Part shown: positions 14,001 to 27,272 of the stretch, piece after piece
Layout of the letters: each line of letters starts with the position of its first letter
Position numbering within the stretch: the stretch's first letter is position 1
Assembly (NCBI GenBank): GCA_030435675.1
Contig: CM059625.1
Location: 13,950,001 to 14,014,000 of the forward strand
Direction: 5' to 3'
DNA: 64,000 bases
DNA from: Steinernema hermaphroditum
Taxonomy: Eukaryota > Nematoda > Chromadorea > Rhabditida > Steinernematidae
Translations under genes and position numbers: made by a program
The notes under the pieces: generated by a model
Database searches by the model: none
What the model saw: only the letters and a program-made list of their open reading frames with translations
What the model was told of the DNA's origin: nothing

Positions 14001-14374
14001 AGTCTTTAACTTCCTTTCCCTCACTCCCAACAGGTCTCTCGGCGCTGCCACACACTGAAAGTCTTTCGGCCTTCGAAAAGGTCACGTCAACGGCGGACGA
14101 CCTGCTCGAATCTAGTCTCCTCAAGCCCCTTCTCGATGTCTCCCAGTCCCCACTGCCCGTGTCAAGCATTCCACAGCCGACGTCTTCGTCGCTGCTTCAC
14201 AGCTCGGTCGCAGCCAATGCCTATCAGCAACTCCAGTTCCTGCTACAGTCCTATCCAATGATCAATCTGCCAAACTCCCTTCTTGGTGCGTCTCTCCCGA
14301 TTGTCTCACAAGCTATAAACATTCTGCCCGGTGCTTTCCAACCCACTAAGCCAGAGCCCTCAATGACGGTCTAG
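11090..14374 (+). CDS. C2H2 zinc-finger transcription factor with 11 fingers
   Basis: Nine exons join in phase: 11090-11164, 11217-11276, 11329-11723, 12493-12569, 12616-13001, 13158-13333, 13376-13453, 13492-13685 and 13731-14374. They give 694 residues. The N-terminus is Ser/Pro-rich. Then come 11 Kruppel-type fingers, many joined by TGEKP/TGERP linkers, for example [19 protein letters not shown] and [19 protein letters not shown]. The last finger ends in Cys instead of His (HMEQC), and finger 4 has the core [17 protein letters not shown]. The C-terminal third is Ser/Leu/Pro-rich and looks like a regulatory or activation region. A 42-nt intron (13334-13375) keeps the frame open but must be removed to restore the finger FRCGYC. 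A 3' splice site at 11029-11030 precedes the start, so an upstream noncoding exon or trans-splicing is likely. It should be a nuclear DNA-binding protein; I cannot name the orthologue. Confidence 0.9.
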
Positions 14375-15460
14375 TTCCTGTATCCCTGTGAATCCACCCC
14401 GTACATAAGCTTTAACTTAATCTACATCTCTTGGTAATCTTTCATTCAAACCGGTCCCACAACTGATATTATGCGAAGCCTAACTCTTGTCAATTTCCCA
14501 CATATGTTCCCTATAGTCATGTCAAAGCATTTATCATCTAGCTATTCCCTCATCTATAGTCACACCACAAGACCTCCGAAGTATACATATATCGACATAG
14601 ACCTACTCACGTTTACCGAATTCTCCCGGTCAATATCGCAAGTCCACTAAGTCTTTCTTGAATCCGATGCAAAACATGTGATTTCAAACTAATACGTAGT
14701 GCGTGATTGTAGAAAGTTCCCCACCTCCTTGTCCCTCCTGTACATTACCGTATCTCAATCTCTGTAATTCTAAGTCTTTCTCTTCGACTCTCTGCTGGTC
14801 AATGAGTACAATCGCAAAGCGACGTCTCACCCGACAGTCTTTTCCTGTATCTAATCCAAATAACCTTATTTAAACTAATCAAAATCTCGCCGAAAGTACT
14901 TACTGTATATATTTTTGCCCTGAAAATGCATAATCGTTAGTGTTGTCTCGTTATCACCGTGTCCGTGCTTCACTCACTGTCCACTTTTTTCCTTGTTATC
15001 CGTTGTATTCTTCGTTTTGTCCAGCACCCTGACTGCCAAGTGTAAAAAGTGATTGTATCTACATTTCAACTTTCGTTTTTGCACACCTCAAAACCGTCTT
15101 CACCAAAGGGTGGGAAAGTGGCGCCTCCGCGTTTGATCGTCTCCTGCCCCACTCACTCGATTTTTAATTGATCGAAATAAGTTTTGTAACAATGAGGCCT
15201 CAATTACGATGGCGCCGACGCCCGTGGCACCTTATAGGATCCGGAGATAATAACCGCTGGCGACAGTCGTCCGCCGTTCCTCTCCCTTCCTTCCGGACGG
15301 GGTCCACATTTAGGTCAGCGGCGACGCGATTTCGATCCTCCTTGACTCGAAGAGAAACACAATCACTCATATACTCAATTAAACATCGCACTTTATTTTG
15401 CGGTCTTTCCTTCCGGCTGAGTGAGTGAGCACGATCGCCGATAGTGTCTCTCCTAGTTTC
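14375..15460. other. intergenic: 3' UTR of the zinc-finger gene and promoter of the ZP gene
   Basis: This pyrimidine-rich, low-coding stretch has no spliceable frame. The AATAAA at 15745 lies inside the first intron of the next gene and therefore cannot be taken as the zinc-finger polyadenylation signal. Confidence 0.4.
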
Positions 15461-18400
15461 ATGAACCGTCTAGTCATCTCATGTTATTCGCTGTTAGCCA
15501 CACTTTCCCTCCTACTTTGCCCGTGCGTCGTAGACGGTTTAGGTATGTTCTGTTTCCTTTCGATTGCCATTTCCGATAACGGTGACTTCTTTTCGCTGCC
15601 TAACTTTTCCTTTTTATTTATTCGATGTCGCAAGGTGTTAACTATGTGTAAACCCCAGACCAACTCCTCTCCCCAACTGTAATCTTTCAACTTTTGAACT
15701 GTGATTTGTACGAACCTAACTCTCGATTATGCAACCAATCGAACAATAAATTGTGCGGTTTATCTTAAAGACACAGATAGGAGTTATAGGCGGATACTCT
15801 TTGGCCAGAAATAGTGAAAGACCGCCAAAAAGTCAAAACACAATTAGGGTAATTGATGTTTGTCTGCAAGAGAAATACAATAATATGAAATTAGTCCGAA
15901 AGATCAAGTCTTTGAAAGCTACTTGTCCGGTAGCAAATATACGATTGCGTCCGTTCCGTGAGACATACTTGGAAGGACTTGCATTCTCATTCAGCAAATG
16001 TTGCGTCAACTAAAGCTCAATTCGTTCTAAGGAGTAGGCAAGAAGAGCTTATACGTGAGGAAGCCGACATATCTAGACATTGCAATAAAGGGCGAAGTTA
16101 CATTAGTTTGCAGAATTGATGATGACGCCAACTAAAATGTCATTGAGGTATATCCTCGAGAGTCGTTCCCATTCATTCACAACGTCATTGCCGACGTTTG
16201 AAGGTTCTACAGGCTCATAGGTTGTAATCCGTCTGATGTTCATGCTCGTGGCGCACTAAAAGTAATGCTCGTTTTCCACAACACTCTAACAGGTCGAATT
16301 ATGGGATTTGCGTTCTTTGATCGAGAATAATATAAATGTGGAGCATTATCGTTGCTTTCCTAAGCGCGCAGATATGAATGTCTTATTTGGGGACCGCTTA
16401 AATACGATGAAAGTTAGTCATGTGAACTCGACAGATTAACAAACATATGGATATATTATCCTAATCTTCTGCGTGAATTGTCCATATCCCTGATATGAGA
16501 TGTGAATCACTCAAACTGCATTAGGACTTCGAAACTAAACCATTAAGTCGAATAATATTGCAATCGAACATCATTTAATTTGGGGATATTCGTTCATTTA
16601 TCTCTTGATTCATGATGTATGTAAGTGAGAAGCGCAGCAGTCTAGCAAAGTTTCCATGTTGATCAAACGGGGACCATCAAAATCCGTTTAACAGAAAGCG
16701 GGTACTGTCGTAGAACGCATTTCGATGCCTAAACCTACGTGACAGTCAATTCTGTCCTAATGAACGTTGGTCAAATATGACAATTCTAAACATAAACAAA
16801 ACTGTAGCAGCTCCGATAGACACCGTGCTGTGTCTGAATCCCTTCTATGAAGACATATTTTATCCCTTTCAGAACACTGTACCCATAGCAACGTCACTTC
16901 CTACCTCCGTTCAGAACGCATGATACTCAGACAGTTTCCACAAGCAGTGATACAAGGCGTTACTTTGAATCAATGTGTTGTCCAATGCAACAACCAAGCA
17001 GAGGTATATCCTCGCAGATAGCCTTCAAAACTACTTTATTCTCTTAGGCTGTTAACTGCTGGTCCTTTCAATACGACGCTGCAAAGCAGACTTGCAGTTT
17101 GAGCTCCGAAAGTGGTCAACCCTTTGGTTCGTCCGTTTTGGTTCAGTCCGAAGAAGAGAGTTCATCCTTTTATCAACAAATTTGCATTCCATGTAAGCCA
17201 GGTTGAGGCAGTATACAATGCAGATGTGTTTTTTAGCTCAATACATCTGCCCCACTCCATATGCTTTTGAAAGATATCCCCAGAAAGTGCTAGTTGGCCA
17301 AGCTTTAGAGGTTTGTCAATAAGCAAACCTTCACAACGAATCGTATGTGTTTCTCAGGTGGTGCAAACGGAAGGCCTGTCAGAATGTCTCCAGATGTGCC
17401 TAGAAGCTAGAAACAGATACAATATAGACTGTAAATCAGCTATGTATTACTACGAAACCGGCGAGTGTATTCTGAACCGCAAAACGTTCCGCGACGCTCC
17501 AGAATTGCTCTCAAACGACACACAAAATGCGATTGTTGACTATTTTGAGAATAACTGCCTGGACGGTAAGCAATTTGCAGTGAGCGAACCCGCAATTATC
17601 CCCATTTAGTGACGTGTTTCGATCAGAGCAGACTTCACTGGGTGCGCTCGGAGAACTTCAAGATCGACGAGACCAAAGACGTCATCTTAACGGACATGAA
17701 CAGCGAGAGCTGTCGCAAGATTTGCACGGTAACTCCGTCCTTTGTTCTATTTCCGACGGATGATTGGCGGACTTCTGTAGGAGAACAAGATCGACTCCGA
17801 GGTGTTTCCGTGCAAATCTTACGTTTACGCTGAAAGTAAACAACAGTGTCATCTGTCGGCCGAATCGGGAGCGACCAGAAGCCAAACCACAGAGTTAAAG
17901 GAATTCGCATCTGCTCTGAGCTCGATCAGCACCGGACAGTACCTGGAGAAAATGTGTCTTGCAGGGAATGCCGTTTGCAAAGACACAAGTTTCGAACTCA
18001 TAGCTAATCACATGTTAGACGTTTCGGATGAGGTACCTTCAGAACCTCTTCAATGAGTTTGAACGAAGCAAGCTATTCAGGTCATATCTACCTCTTCAGT
18101 ACATCACTGCTTGGAAGCCTGTCTCAATTCCAAGCGAAAGTGTAATTCTGTCATGTTTTTCCATGACCGTGTAGGTTTTCTTTTCATTTTCAGTTATGTT
18201 TAATGCTTAAAATTAGCAATTAGCAGGCAAGGATACGTGGAACAGTAGATGTCAAATGTCTGACGTGTGTCGTCTGACGGTGACACATTGGAATTTCAAT
18301 ATGGAAAAGGCTTGTGGTCAAAAGATTGCATTGCAGTGATAAATGTAGGGAAGTAACTAATTTTTTGACATCAGTGATACGACAAACAGAGATTTCAACT

Positions 18401-21400
18401 TGTTCGGATTCGTTGGTACATGGAGCACATATTCAGCCCTTTATTTATATTGAATGAAAGAAGACCGCGAAACTTTAGTCTTTCTAAAACGAGGGCACCT
18501 TTAAGATCATTGTAAAAATTGTGCTTGAAAACGCCTAGTATATAACAGAGCGTTGAGCACCGTAATATGCATTCTACTTTAGGATGAGTGTGTTCTGAAC
18601 GAAAAGAGTCAGTTCTCGAACCCGGAACTCTTCCAATTCGCCCTCAGAGTGGACTATTTTGACAACGTTTGTGACTATGTCGAGGGAACGCAAGGTCATG
18701 GCCTCGATATTCAACCGGCGAAAACGGAACAGACCGAAAGTGAAAATGGAGTTGTGCAGAAAGAGTCCAAAAATAACTCGAACAATGAAAAGACTAAAGG
18801 CCGTGAGTCCAGCGTGCCCGTCTCTGCTCTGTAACTGTATTCGTCCGGTTGCAGGGCTAAAGACCGAATGTCGCCTCGATGGGATCGTCGTGAGTGTAGA
18901 GTTCGGCGCTCCGACCACCGGGGCCATCTTCATTAAAGATCACTCGTCGACGTGCAAAAACGAATTTGACGGCGAAACGGAGGCGAAATTGGAAATTCCG
19001 CTGCCTTCCAACACCGAGAGCAACGTGGCTTGTCCGGGAAGTGAACTGGTGAGTGCGTGCGTAGAGAAAGCCGAGAAAAAACGAGGAAATGCGTTTGCGT
19101 GTGCAATTAATTTGACGAAAAACATCTCACATTAGTACGATGCTAGTGGGGAATTTTGGGAAAATGTCGCTACTGAAACGTGCCTCTCGAAGAGCGGCAC
19201 AGAACACATATTGGCGGAGGCATTCCGGAACATGACAAAAGGTGTGACGACGCCGAACTTGCACATTCATCTTGGACGCTCAGTTGAAGTCGGACATACA
19301 CACAAAAGTCTGAAATGCTTGCAGAATTCGTTTGGCATTTAAAAGAAACGTATTTGACATTAGCCATGAGTTGTAAACACAGTTTGTGCGTTAATTTGCC
19401 GTGCTGAAAGTCAAGTACATCTAGTCAAAATGATTAAATTCAGCCATCCAATTGTCTTTGTTTTGCAAGCCTACAGCTAGGCCTTGCTTTTGTACCGCCA
19501 ACACAAACTGTTTCTCCTTTAAAATAGCACGAATCCTATCGACGTTAAATGGCGCGAGAAGCACTCAGGCATGATCTACCGTAGTAGTGCTATAGACACC
19601 ACTGTATAACATGGTTTACAGAAGACAACCACCCTTTGTAAACCGCAGTTTTCCTTTTTCTTCAACGTTCACCTATATCTCTAGACGTTAACTATGGCTC
19701 CAGGCTCCCTTGGCGTTAACTTTGATCTGTTGTTTTCTTCGTTTCTTACAGAACTTGACTTCTTGTATTGGCATTCCCCTAACTGAAGCTATAAACCCTA
19801 ATCGATGTGGTCCTTAGTTCCTTTATTGTTATTCTTTCATTCAGAGAAATGTCGAAAACATCAAGTACGCATGATAGGCACGCTATTGACACGCACAATG
19901 TTTGTTTTCCTCATTCGTCAAAACAGACCATTTCAGTTGCCAAAACTTTGGTCGTTCATCGTCGTCATACAGAAGAACGAAATCGGCAATTCCGCAGTTA
20001 TGACAGACAATGACCGCATTTTCAACGTAACCTGTGACTATTCAAACGTAGAATTAGCGAACCCGACGACCCCCAAGAGGTACGAAGGCACAATCGACCC
20101 CCCATTGCACCCTCCCGCCACACCGTCACCGCATTGTTCCCCTTTTTGAACAGCGTGTGACATTCACAATTACGTAATGGCTTCTGATCGTTGTTCCAGC
20201 GAAAAGCAAGAGGACGACAGTTTCGATACCGGTGGCAGCACCACCCAGCGGGCGTCCGATGTGTCGGAGAACATACGGATGACAATGCTCCGAAACGGCA
20301 AACCGGTTACGACGGTCGCTCTCGGCGAAGAACTCGAGCTTCGCTGGGAAATCGAAAGATTCAGAGAAGCGAACGCCGACGAGAAAGTGGGCTATTTCAT
20401 CGACACTTGTCTAGCTGAACGGCTTGACGGACCACCGCCCGATCCGGAACCGCTGGTTCTGATACAGAACGGGTAATTAATCAACTTCGAGAATTCTCGA
20501 GAAAGCACAAAAAAGCCATAGTGAAGGCAAAAGGCGTTACATTGCGCAAGAGGGATCGCCCTTTTGATTTTGGCCTTTGAACGCAATCCAATGGGAAGTC
20601 GATTGGTGTTCCAATAAATCTGAGAGATAATGAAAAACTGATATATTTCGCAACTTCCTCGGCTTTCCAGCACGCGCTTAAGTTGATCCTTAATGATCAT
20701 CATCGAATCATCGATATATAGCAAGGATCTCTTTAATAAAAACATAAATTTTCGGATGACCCAAACAGAAAGCGAAATCTACTGTTCCACATTGGAATAG
20801 TTCCACGTTAGCAGAATACAAAACAGTTTTTATTTAACTGTGATTACTTTGTTGAACTGGCTGTGTTCTAACTTTGAAACGATAAAGTTGCGAACTTCCA
20901 TCGGCTGACCTCTAAACTAGCAACCTGTCAGCAATGGACGCTCTGTTTAATTTATTCACTGCGTTTTGCGTTCAACCTACGTGAAACGGTCAAAAAAAAC
21001 GTAAATGAGTCCTTTTTGTTCCAGATGCCCCGATCCGCTGGTGCGCAATCGTTTGATGCGCGAACCAATCGTCGAGGTCGAAAATGGATTTAGCACAAAA
21101 ATCAAAGTATTTCGTTTCGACGGTTCCCGAAGGGTTCGGCTGCGCTGTGCAGTCAACGTGTGCGTCGAGCGATGCAAACCGGTAATGATCTGTAATGATT
21201 GTTGTGTTCCATTCTCGAGAAGATGTTTGATTTTACGGCTTTCCCACTTCCAATCTTAGGTCAATTGCGACATCGAGAGCGACGCGGGTTCCGCCGCTTC
21301 CACAACACCGGCGACGAGCGACGAGGATGTCGACGATGCGACGACGGCGGACAATCGGGTTACGGTGGAGAGTTTCGGAAAAAAGCGGAGACGCCGCAGA

Positions 21401-22426
21401 AGACAGACGCTTCGAGACCTGAGCGATATGGTCCGAAAGTTTAAACCGAACTACCAAACGAGTACAGCGCCTGCGGCGAGCACAACTGTACGAGTGTCAA
21501 CAGCTTCCTTCGGAGATCAAAAATCGCGCACTTTAGGGAATCGGCGGAAGTGTCGCTGCGGGACAGATGATCGAGCAGGATACCGTTGCGGGATCTTTCA
21601 CGATTATCGAGTCGTCGGAAGTGATTGAGAACGAAAACATCATGGATGACGCATCTGCGTTGGCAACCACTGAGGAAACGGTTACTCGTCCGACGGTCTC
21701 GCAAATCGTTCAGTCGGCAGATGCGACAATCAAAAAGTGCACCGGTTAGACACTTTCTGACCTTCACTATCGCTAATGCAAATTGACTGCAAAAAAGGGG
21801 TTTCTTTGCAAAGGACTGCTAACTTGAACAGCGCATAACATGAGAAAATCTGAACATACGGCTTGAAGGGTTCTTCGTGGACTCTATCAACTTTGGCTTA
21901 GACATAACGGACAATGGCTATGTGCCAAAGGCTATACTACGAGCAATGCAAAAGTTTATTCTACAAGCACTACAGTTCCATTTACTCACTTAGCTGAGAC
22001 CAAAGAATTATTATTCAGGGTTTGCCTGCCTCGCCGTAGGCAGTTGGTGCTATTTCATGATCTCGATTGTTATTTCAGAAGATGGCTTCTCAGAGTTTTC
22101 AAATCTCGATGACCGAGTCTGCATCCTGCGGCATGCCCTAATCAGCTTGATAGTAATCCTCCTCCTGATAGCCGGCATGCAGATCTACACCCTTGTTCAC
22201 TGTCTCTATGCTCGAAGCAAACGCAAGCGGATTGTGCCGTCTTGTTCATCAAGTAAGTTGTCTTACTGCGGCTTTTTCATGGAAACGTTTCGCCTTAAAC
22301 TACACTTGCGTACCTATTAATACACATCCTGTTCTACTTCCAGTTGTGCAACCGATAAGATCGCCCATTTCCCGAGAATTTTACGCAACCAGACGACACT
22401 ATCGTGCTCATTGCGATGCGCCCTAA
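15461..22426 (+). CDS. noah-1: PAN/apple and ZP-domain membrane protein, NOAH / NompA type
   Basis: Seventeen exons join in phase: 15461-15542, 16873-17003, 17048-17192, 17237-17310, 17358-17565, 17610-17728, 17781-18032, 18081-18170, 18583-18802, 18855-19048, 19937-20079, 20200-20472, 21025-21181, 21260-21487, 21537-21744, 22079-22252 and 22344-22426. They give 926 residues. Exon 1 is a clear signal peptide (MNRLVISCYSLLATLSL) separated by a 1.3-kb intron. Four cysteine-rich PAN modules follow, then a ZP domain from TECRLDGIVVSVEF through LWSFIVVIQKN and DRIFNVTCDYS to VRLRCAVNVCVERC. A furin-like basic run (KKRRRRRRQ), a linker, a transmembrane helix (ALISLIVILLLIAGM) and a short cytoplasmic tail complete it. 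Family knowledge: NOAH and NompA proteins are apical extracellular matrix components that attach epidermis and sense organs to cuticle. I infer this role from architecture; the exact paralogue (noah-1 or noah-2) is a guess. Confidence 0.86.
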
Positions 22427-25089
22427 AGATTATTAGTCTGCTGTGTCTTTTCTGTGCCGACGCGAAGTGTTACAGCCTGTTTGGCAGCGCAGCAAACATA
22501 CAAAGTGACGTCAACTAAATTTGCATATGGGCGAACGAGCGGATGGAACGCCGAGAGATCTGATTGCACCTAATTGCAGAGCTCGTAAACAGACGGATCT
22601 GATAGGTCAAAGTATATCAAACATTGCACGCGCTCAGAAAGGGTCCCCGTCTCGTTTTGCTATCGTAGACACTGCAAAGGTGCGATAGGTGCATTGATAA
22701 TGAGTTATAATTAGAAAGTACGCTTTTCCGAAGTGATTTTATTGTCGCACCGGGAAGGCACAAAATGACCATTGGAGGCATATGTCCATCTTTAAATGGC
22801 TGGGCAAACATAGAAAGTGATGTTACGGTCCTACATCGATTCGAGTGAAACAGTGCGATCTTATTTCAGAGAATCTGAACACAAAAATACCATCTATTTT
22901 TCAAAGGCATCGCCGCGTCTCAAGATGAAAAGTCTCATTTGATGACACATTACCCCCGCATTCCTAGAGCTTTCCCCATTCGGTTTCAAGGCACATTTGA
23001 GCGCTCAATTTCAAACGTAGAAGCATGAAAATTTTCGAAGGACACATTAATGCGTTGGCAAGTCCAAAAGTTCAACAATCGATTTATCGACTGGTGACCC
23101 CTTGCTCAAAAAGACACTTTTGCTACCCGCAGAATAATCGCTGCTTTGAAAAGAATTAACCAACGGAAGGGATTATGATGTAGTTTGTTTCACTGAAGCG
23201 CGATAACTCGTTTGTAATGAGCAGCGCTTTTTCAGAACAGATAAATGTGCACGCTAATCGGTCACACAAATAGAACATTACGTGCTTTTACAAATTTCTG
23301 AGCACAATGTGGCGGACTCTACTGTCGTTATGAAGTGATCTCTGTACGCGGTTAAAGCCGACTTGTTGAAATTCACAGGTCTTCTAACTTGGTCATTCAG
23401 TCGGATCTTCCAGGGCAATGGCTTTTTCCTATCCCTCAGAAGAAGAGCTCTATTCTTTTGTGAGCTGTAACCAGCTACCATACCAAAACCAAGAAAAAAA
23501 GAACAACATATACATCCAATGAAGCCAAACAAGCAAATCGTCGCCGCAAATTTAGCATCGATATCTGTTGATCAATCAATGGCCAACAATCGTGGCATTG
23601 TGAAAGATGAGACAGTCGATATAACCATTGCAAAATGGTTTCCCCAGCCCAAACAACTGCTCTTTGCGAAGGATGTGATCGACAGATGTCCAAAGATAAA
23701 CCCTTTAGACGTCAGAGGAGATCGCAGCGATAGACGTGTGGAAGTGTGGAAACTTTTCAAAACAATAGAGTTTAGTTTGCGCTAGAGAGCGTCCTTTACA
23801 GTGCAACTGGTGCTTCGTGTTGTCTGAATAGCATAATGTTCGCCAACTTCATCGTCACACTTGTCTAGGCGCAAACGTGAAATCGCTTTGCGAAGCGCTC
23901 CCAAGTTCCACGATCTTTGACGAACGCAAGAAAGTCCGTTCTTGCCTCTTAGTCAAAAAGAAGATTTATGATGGCCCACAGTATCATAGAACAAAATGTA
24001 ATCGGCGTTTTTTGTTTGGCTAAAGGCCGAGAAACCAAACAACAAAGGGCCGGTCTACAGGGTAACAGAGGTGATAACCCCTAACGGCCCATTTAAGAGC
24101 ATCTTATCGGCAGAGGGTATGCGAGAATGACGACGTATGACGATCGTGTTTTGAACTGGCGACCAAAAGCTCAGGAAGGGGTTCCCTTGCAAGACTGTCT
24201 AAATATATGCGTACTATGTGGCGATGGTATGAATCCCGCAGACAAGGGGTCAAACAGCAAATGTGAAAGGGCGCAGATAAGCTACCTGGAAGATATGCAT
24301 TCTCGACACTGATAGAGCTATTTTAGGTATCACGGACTCTTCTTATTCGGCCCGAAAACCATCGACCTCTTGCGGAGATACGTTCTCGTTCAGGAGTACA
24401 AACTCATTTGAGTCGTCTTCTTCGATGAGTGAGTGATCGTCGATCTCAACGCTAATAATTGGAATTTGATAAAGCGGTCGGCTATTAATAGGGAGTATGG
24501 CCTCGAGGTGTGAATGGTTTTTGATTTGCAAATCGATTGACGCAGGCACAAAAAGTGCAAGATTATGATATGATCTGACAGTTGTAAGAGATAAGCGATG
24601 GATGAAGTCCTCAATTCACGCAGCGGACGTAAATTCTGCGATGAACTTCCTTGATAAAAATCTGCTCTGAAATCCTCTTCTTTGAAAGCTGAATTTAATA
24701 AAAAAAGTTGAATTGAGTGACCCCGTTCCTGTAACGTCCAATGGGCATCCAATTTGTCTTAAAAGTACACGTCTTTGCACAAACATCTTCGTGTGTAAAG
24801 TGCGCACGTGAACAGTAAGGTTTTTGAAGTTGTTACTGGAGCTCTAAGAGCATTACCCCACTTCCGGTTTCTCGATCAGATGGTTTCCTTTCCAAGACAA
24901 TCAACTTGCATTGCATAACATGTAGCACGAGCAGAAACTGAACATTGAGGATCAATCGTTCTCTGTGCCCCCCGAGCCCGCGACGGCCGCCCGGGGTTGA
25001 AATTAGCGCAGTTCACTGCATTTTGGAAGAGGGACCATGGAACATGTGAGGGGCGCAAAAAAGGCACTGTGGCTACGGTGTCTGATGAT
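22427..25089. other. unassigned stretch downstream of the ZP gene
   Basis: No multi-exon gene can be built here. A cyclic-AMP-response-like palindrome TGACGTCA is at 22506-22513. Short open frames occur on both strands at 23.3-23.8 kb; the minus one starts with a hydrophobic MFGFIGCICCSFFLGFG but has no partner exons. The only family-like signal is the PAN-like piece at 24127, listed separately. Confidence 0.35.
24127..24312 (+). pseudogene. possible isolated PAN-module fragment
   Basis: The 61-residue frame contains RVLNWRPKAQEGVPLQDCLNIC, written here only to show the PAN-like core from Gly-Val-Pro-Leu to the paired cysteines, and a later SKCERAQISYLED. PAN modules typically show G(V/I)(S/T/P)LxxCLxxC followed by a spaced cysteine. 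No signal peptide, neighbouring PAN exon or good splice partners are visible. It may be a remnant of a duplicated copy of the PAN/ZP gene just upstream, or chance. Confidence 0.25.
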
Positions 25090-26080
25090 TGGTCAGGAGG
25101 TGAACACGGACACGATGCTTCTTTCTGCAAATTCATCTTTTTTTCGACGAGTTCTAAAAGGATTACGCATTCCAAACGACGTTGGTCGATTGAGGGCGAG
25201 ACTAATCGGCTCTGTTCTAGATTCAACGAAGTCGCAGTCATCAGTCACAACAGAAAAAATGCGCGACCTTTCGTTCCTTGAAACCGAATCGAGCAAATTC
25301 AAGCTACTCATGTGATGCGGCGACGCTGCCCCAGTGCAGCCCGGTTCCGGATGTGGGTGAATTGGAACTGTCGCGAGAATCGAAGTTGTTGATCGTCTCC
25401 GTCTCTGTCATTATTTCGTTGTTGTTGTTCTGATGGCCATCTAATATCCACAGTAAAGAGCGTACGTTCTGACTGCGTCGCACCGCACTCAGGAAGCGCT
25501 GATCTCCCATGGCTTTGTGGTTTTTGCGACGTTTGATGTATGGGCAGCGCGAATCGGATTGGCTGCTGAGGCATCGATGGGTGGGGTAAACGGGTGAGCG
25601 AAGCGAGGGGGAAGGTACTTGTGACCTTTTGGAGTTTGTACGGCTGGCAAGGGACAGGAGCCGTCGTCCGCCGAATCAATGTCGGCGACGAGGAAGATGC
25701 GTCGTCACTGTCGTCGTGCTGGTTGCGGCGGAGCCGGCGCTTCACTCCCTAGGCTGTCCAAAACCTGATCTGCGTGATCGTGATTTATCGCTGTTTTAAA
25801 AACTATTTTTACACTTCCGATGTAACGTCTCCTAGTTTTCTTATTCGGTACGCCCAGGAGCGGACGGTGCGCCTTTCCCCCACTCAATTTGCGCTATTGT
25901 TCTTGCGAGTTTCGCGCGATAAGGGCATTCGGTGACGGAAGACGAGGCGCGTCTTCGCCCTCCGGCCGCCACTGTCACCATCCGTCATCGGCGACAGATC
26001 AGACACATCGGGGGGACGGAGACTGTGCTCGGAAATAGGCGATCGATACTGATTATTAACTGGAAGCTCGCTCACTTTGC
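25090..26080 (-). other. tentative minus-strand coding region, unrecognised
   Basis: Four minus-strand frames have natural-looking composition and could be pieces of one gene. They are 26075-25884 (SELPVNNQYRSPISEHS...), about 25748-25610 (VKRRLRRNQHDDSDDASSSS...), 25512-25304 (GDQRFLSAVRRSQNVRSLLW...) and 25311-25093 (SLNLLDSVSRNERSRIF..., ending SIVSVFTS). One plausible intron, with donor A|GTACCT and acceptor AAAG|CC, joins QKVT to MGDQRFLSAV. The other joins are not clear, and I recognise no domain. It may be a real disordered protein read imperfectly, or several chance frames. Confidence 0.3.
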
Positions 26081-27272
26081 GCTGGTTCGTGATGCTCCGC
26101 AGTGGCTGAGCGATTTGAACGAGCGAGCAAATCGTCGGCGATGACGATGACGCGGGTTATGGCGGTTGACTTCTGTTGCGTTTGGTTCGTTGTTCGATTG
26201 AGATTCTGGTCGCGCACAGGACCCCTTTCGGCGCCGCTCGTCTCTCCGTCTTTTCACTTTGCCCGTTTTCCTTCTTCTTCCACGTCCTGTTCATATTCTT
26301 TGTAATTTTTGTGTGTGCCCGCAGACGCCGTCACTGTGTGAGAAGCGGCGCAAAAGGAAAGAAGAATAGTCGGCGTTGCTTTCGGGCAAATCGCTGCATT
26401 GGAGAGCACTTTGCGCTTGCCAGGCATCGCCGTCTCCGTCGGTGTTCGTCTGGCGTGCGTTGCTGTCCTGTAGCGTTTTAAAGTTTTCCTTTTCTGATTG
26501 ATCGCAAAGCGCTGCGAACGGTTTATTGCGACGGCGAGAAAGGAGAGAAGAGCCGACCGACTGGCTGTTTGCCCCGCTTTCCCCTTTACTCCACTTCCTT
26601 GATAAGGGGTCAAAATCCGATAAGACCCTCTCGTGTTCCTTTCTATTTTTACCTTTTTTATATCTAAAGTGGACCCATAGAGTGAGCAGCGATTTGTGGT
26701 TGTTGTTGTCTAATGGCCCATTTACTGTCAGGATGATGTTGTCTTAAAGGGGGAAAATTACGTGGCGTCTTATCAGTGAACCTCAGTTGGTGGACCGCAA
26801 AAATCTTTTCGTCGGACAGCATATTCCTTCACAATTATCTTCTCAATGCATTTTATGGGCGCTGGCGTAAGTTCACAACGCCAAAGATCACTAGAGGTGG
26901 GTCCCCCCTCTCGCTCGTCTTCTTCGTTGACGTCTTTTCCACTTCTGCTTTCCCCCGCCGCCGCACTGTCGGGCGATCGTGCACAGCACATTCGATATGC
27001 GAGAGCGTCGAATGCGCCACAATTCTTTCTCTGTGCTGCCGATGGATGCTTGGCGGCTGTGTGCTGTGCCGCCCGGTTAACTGGTTTACTCGTGTAGTGG
27101 CGTACCGGCAGCCTGGATTCGATTAGTTGAAATTTTCCTATACGTCCGCGATGCTGCTAACATGCACTTACCCTTGCCTACAGTCGCCTTCTACTTCCAG
27201 AACACTTTTCTCAATTCTTGCAAAAGCTCTACAGCTCACTGAACTGACTTCCCTTTACTCTACGCTAAGATA
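26081..27272. other. no gene seen; probable promoter of the nuclear receptor
   Basis: Open frames here overlap in several frames and have no splice partners. The stretch is moderately GC-rich and ends at the receptor start codon at 27273. Confidence 0.35.

Noticed and set aside
15745..15750. AATAAA as polyadenylation signal of the zinc-finger gene
   Set aside because: The signal-peptide exon of the next gene ends at 15542, so this site is inside that gene's first intron.
23278..23532. 84-codon minus-strand frame with a signal-like start
   Set aside because: It overlaps other frames of similar length, and no further exons or homology are visible.
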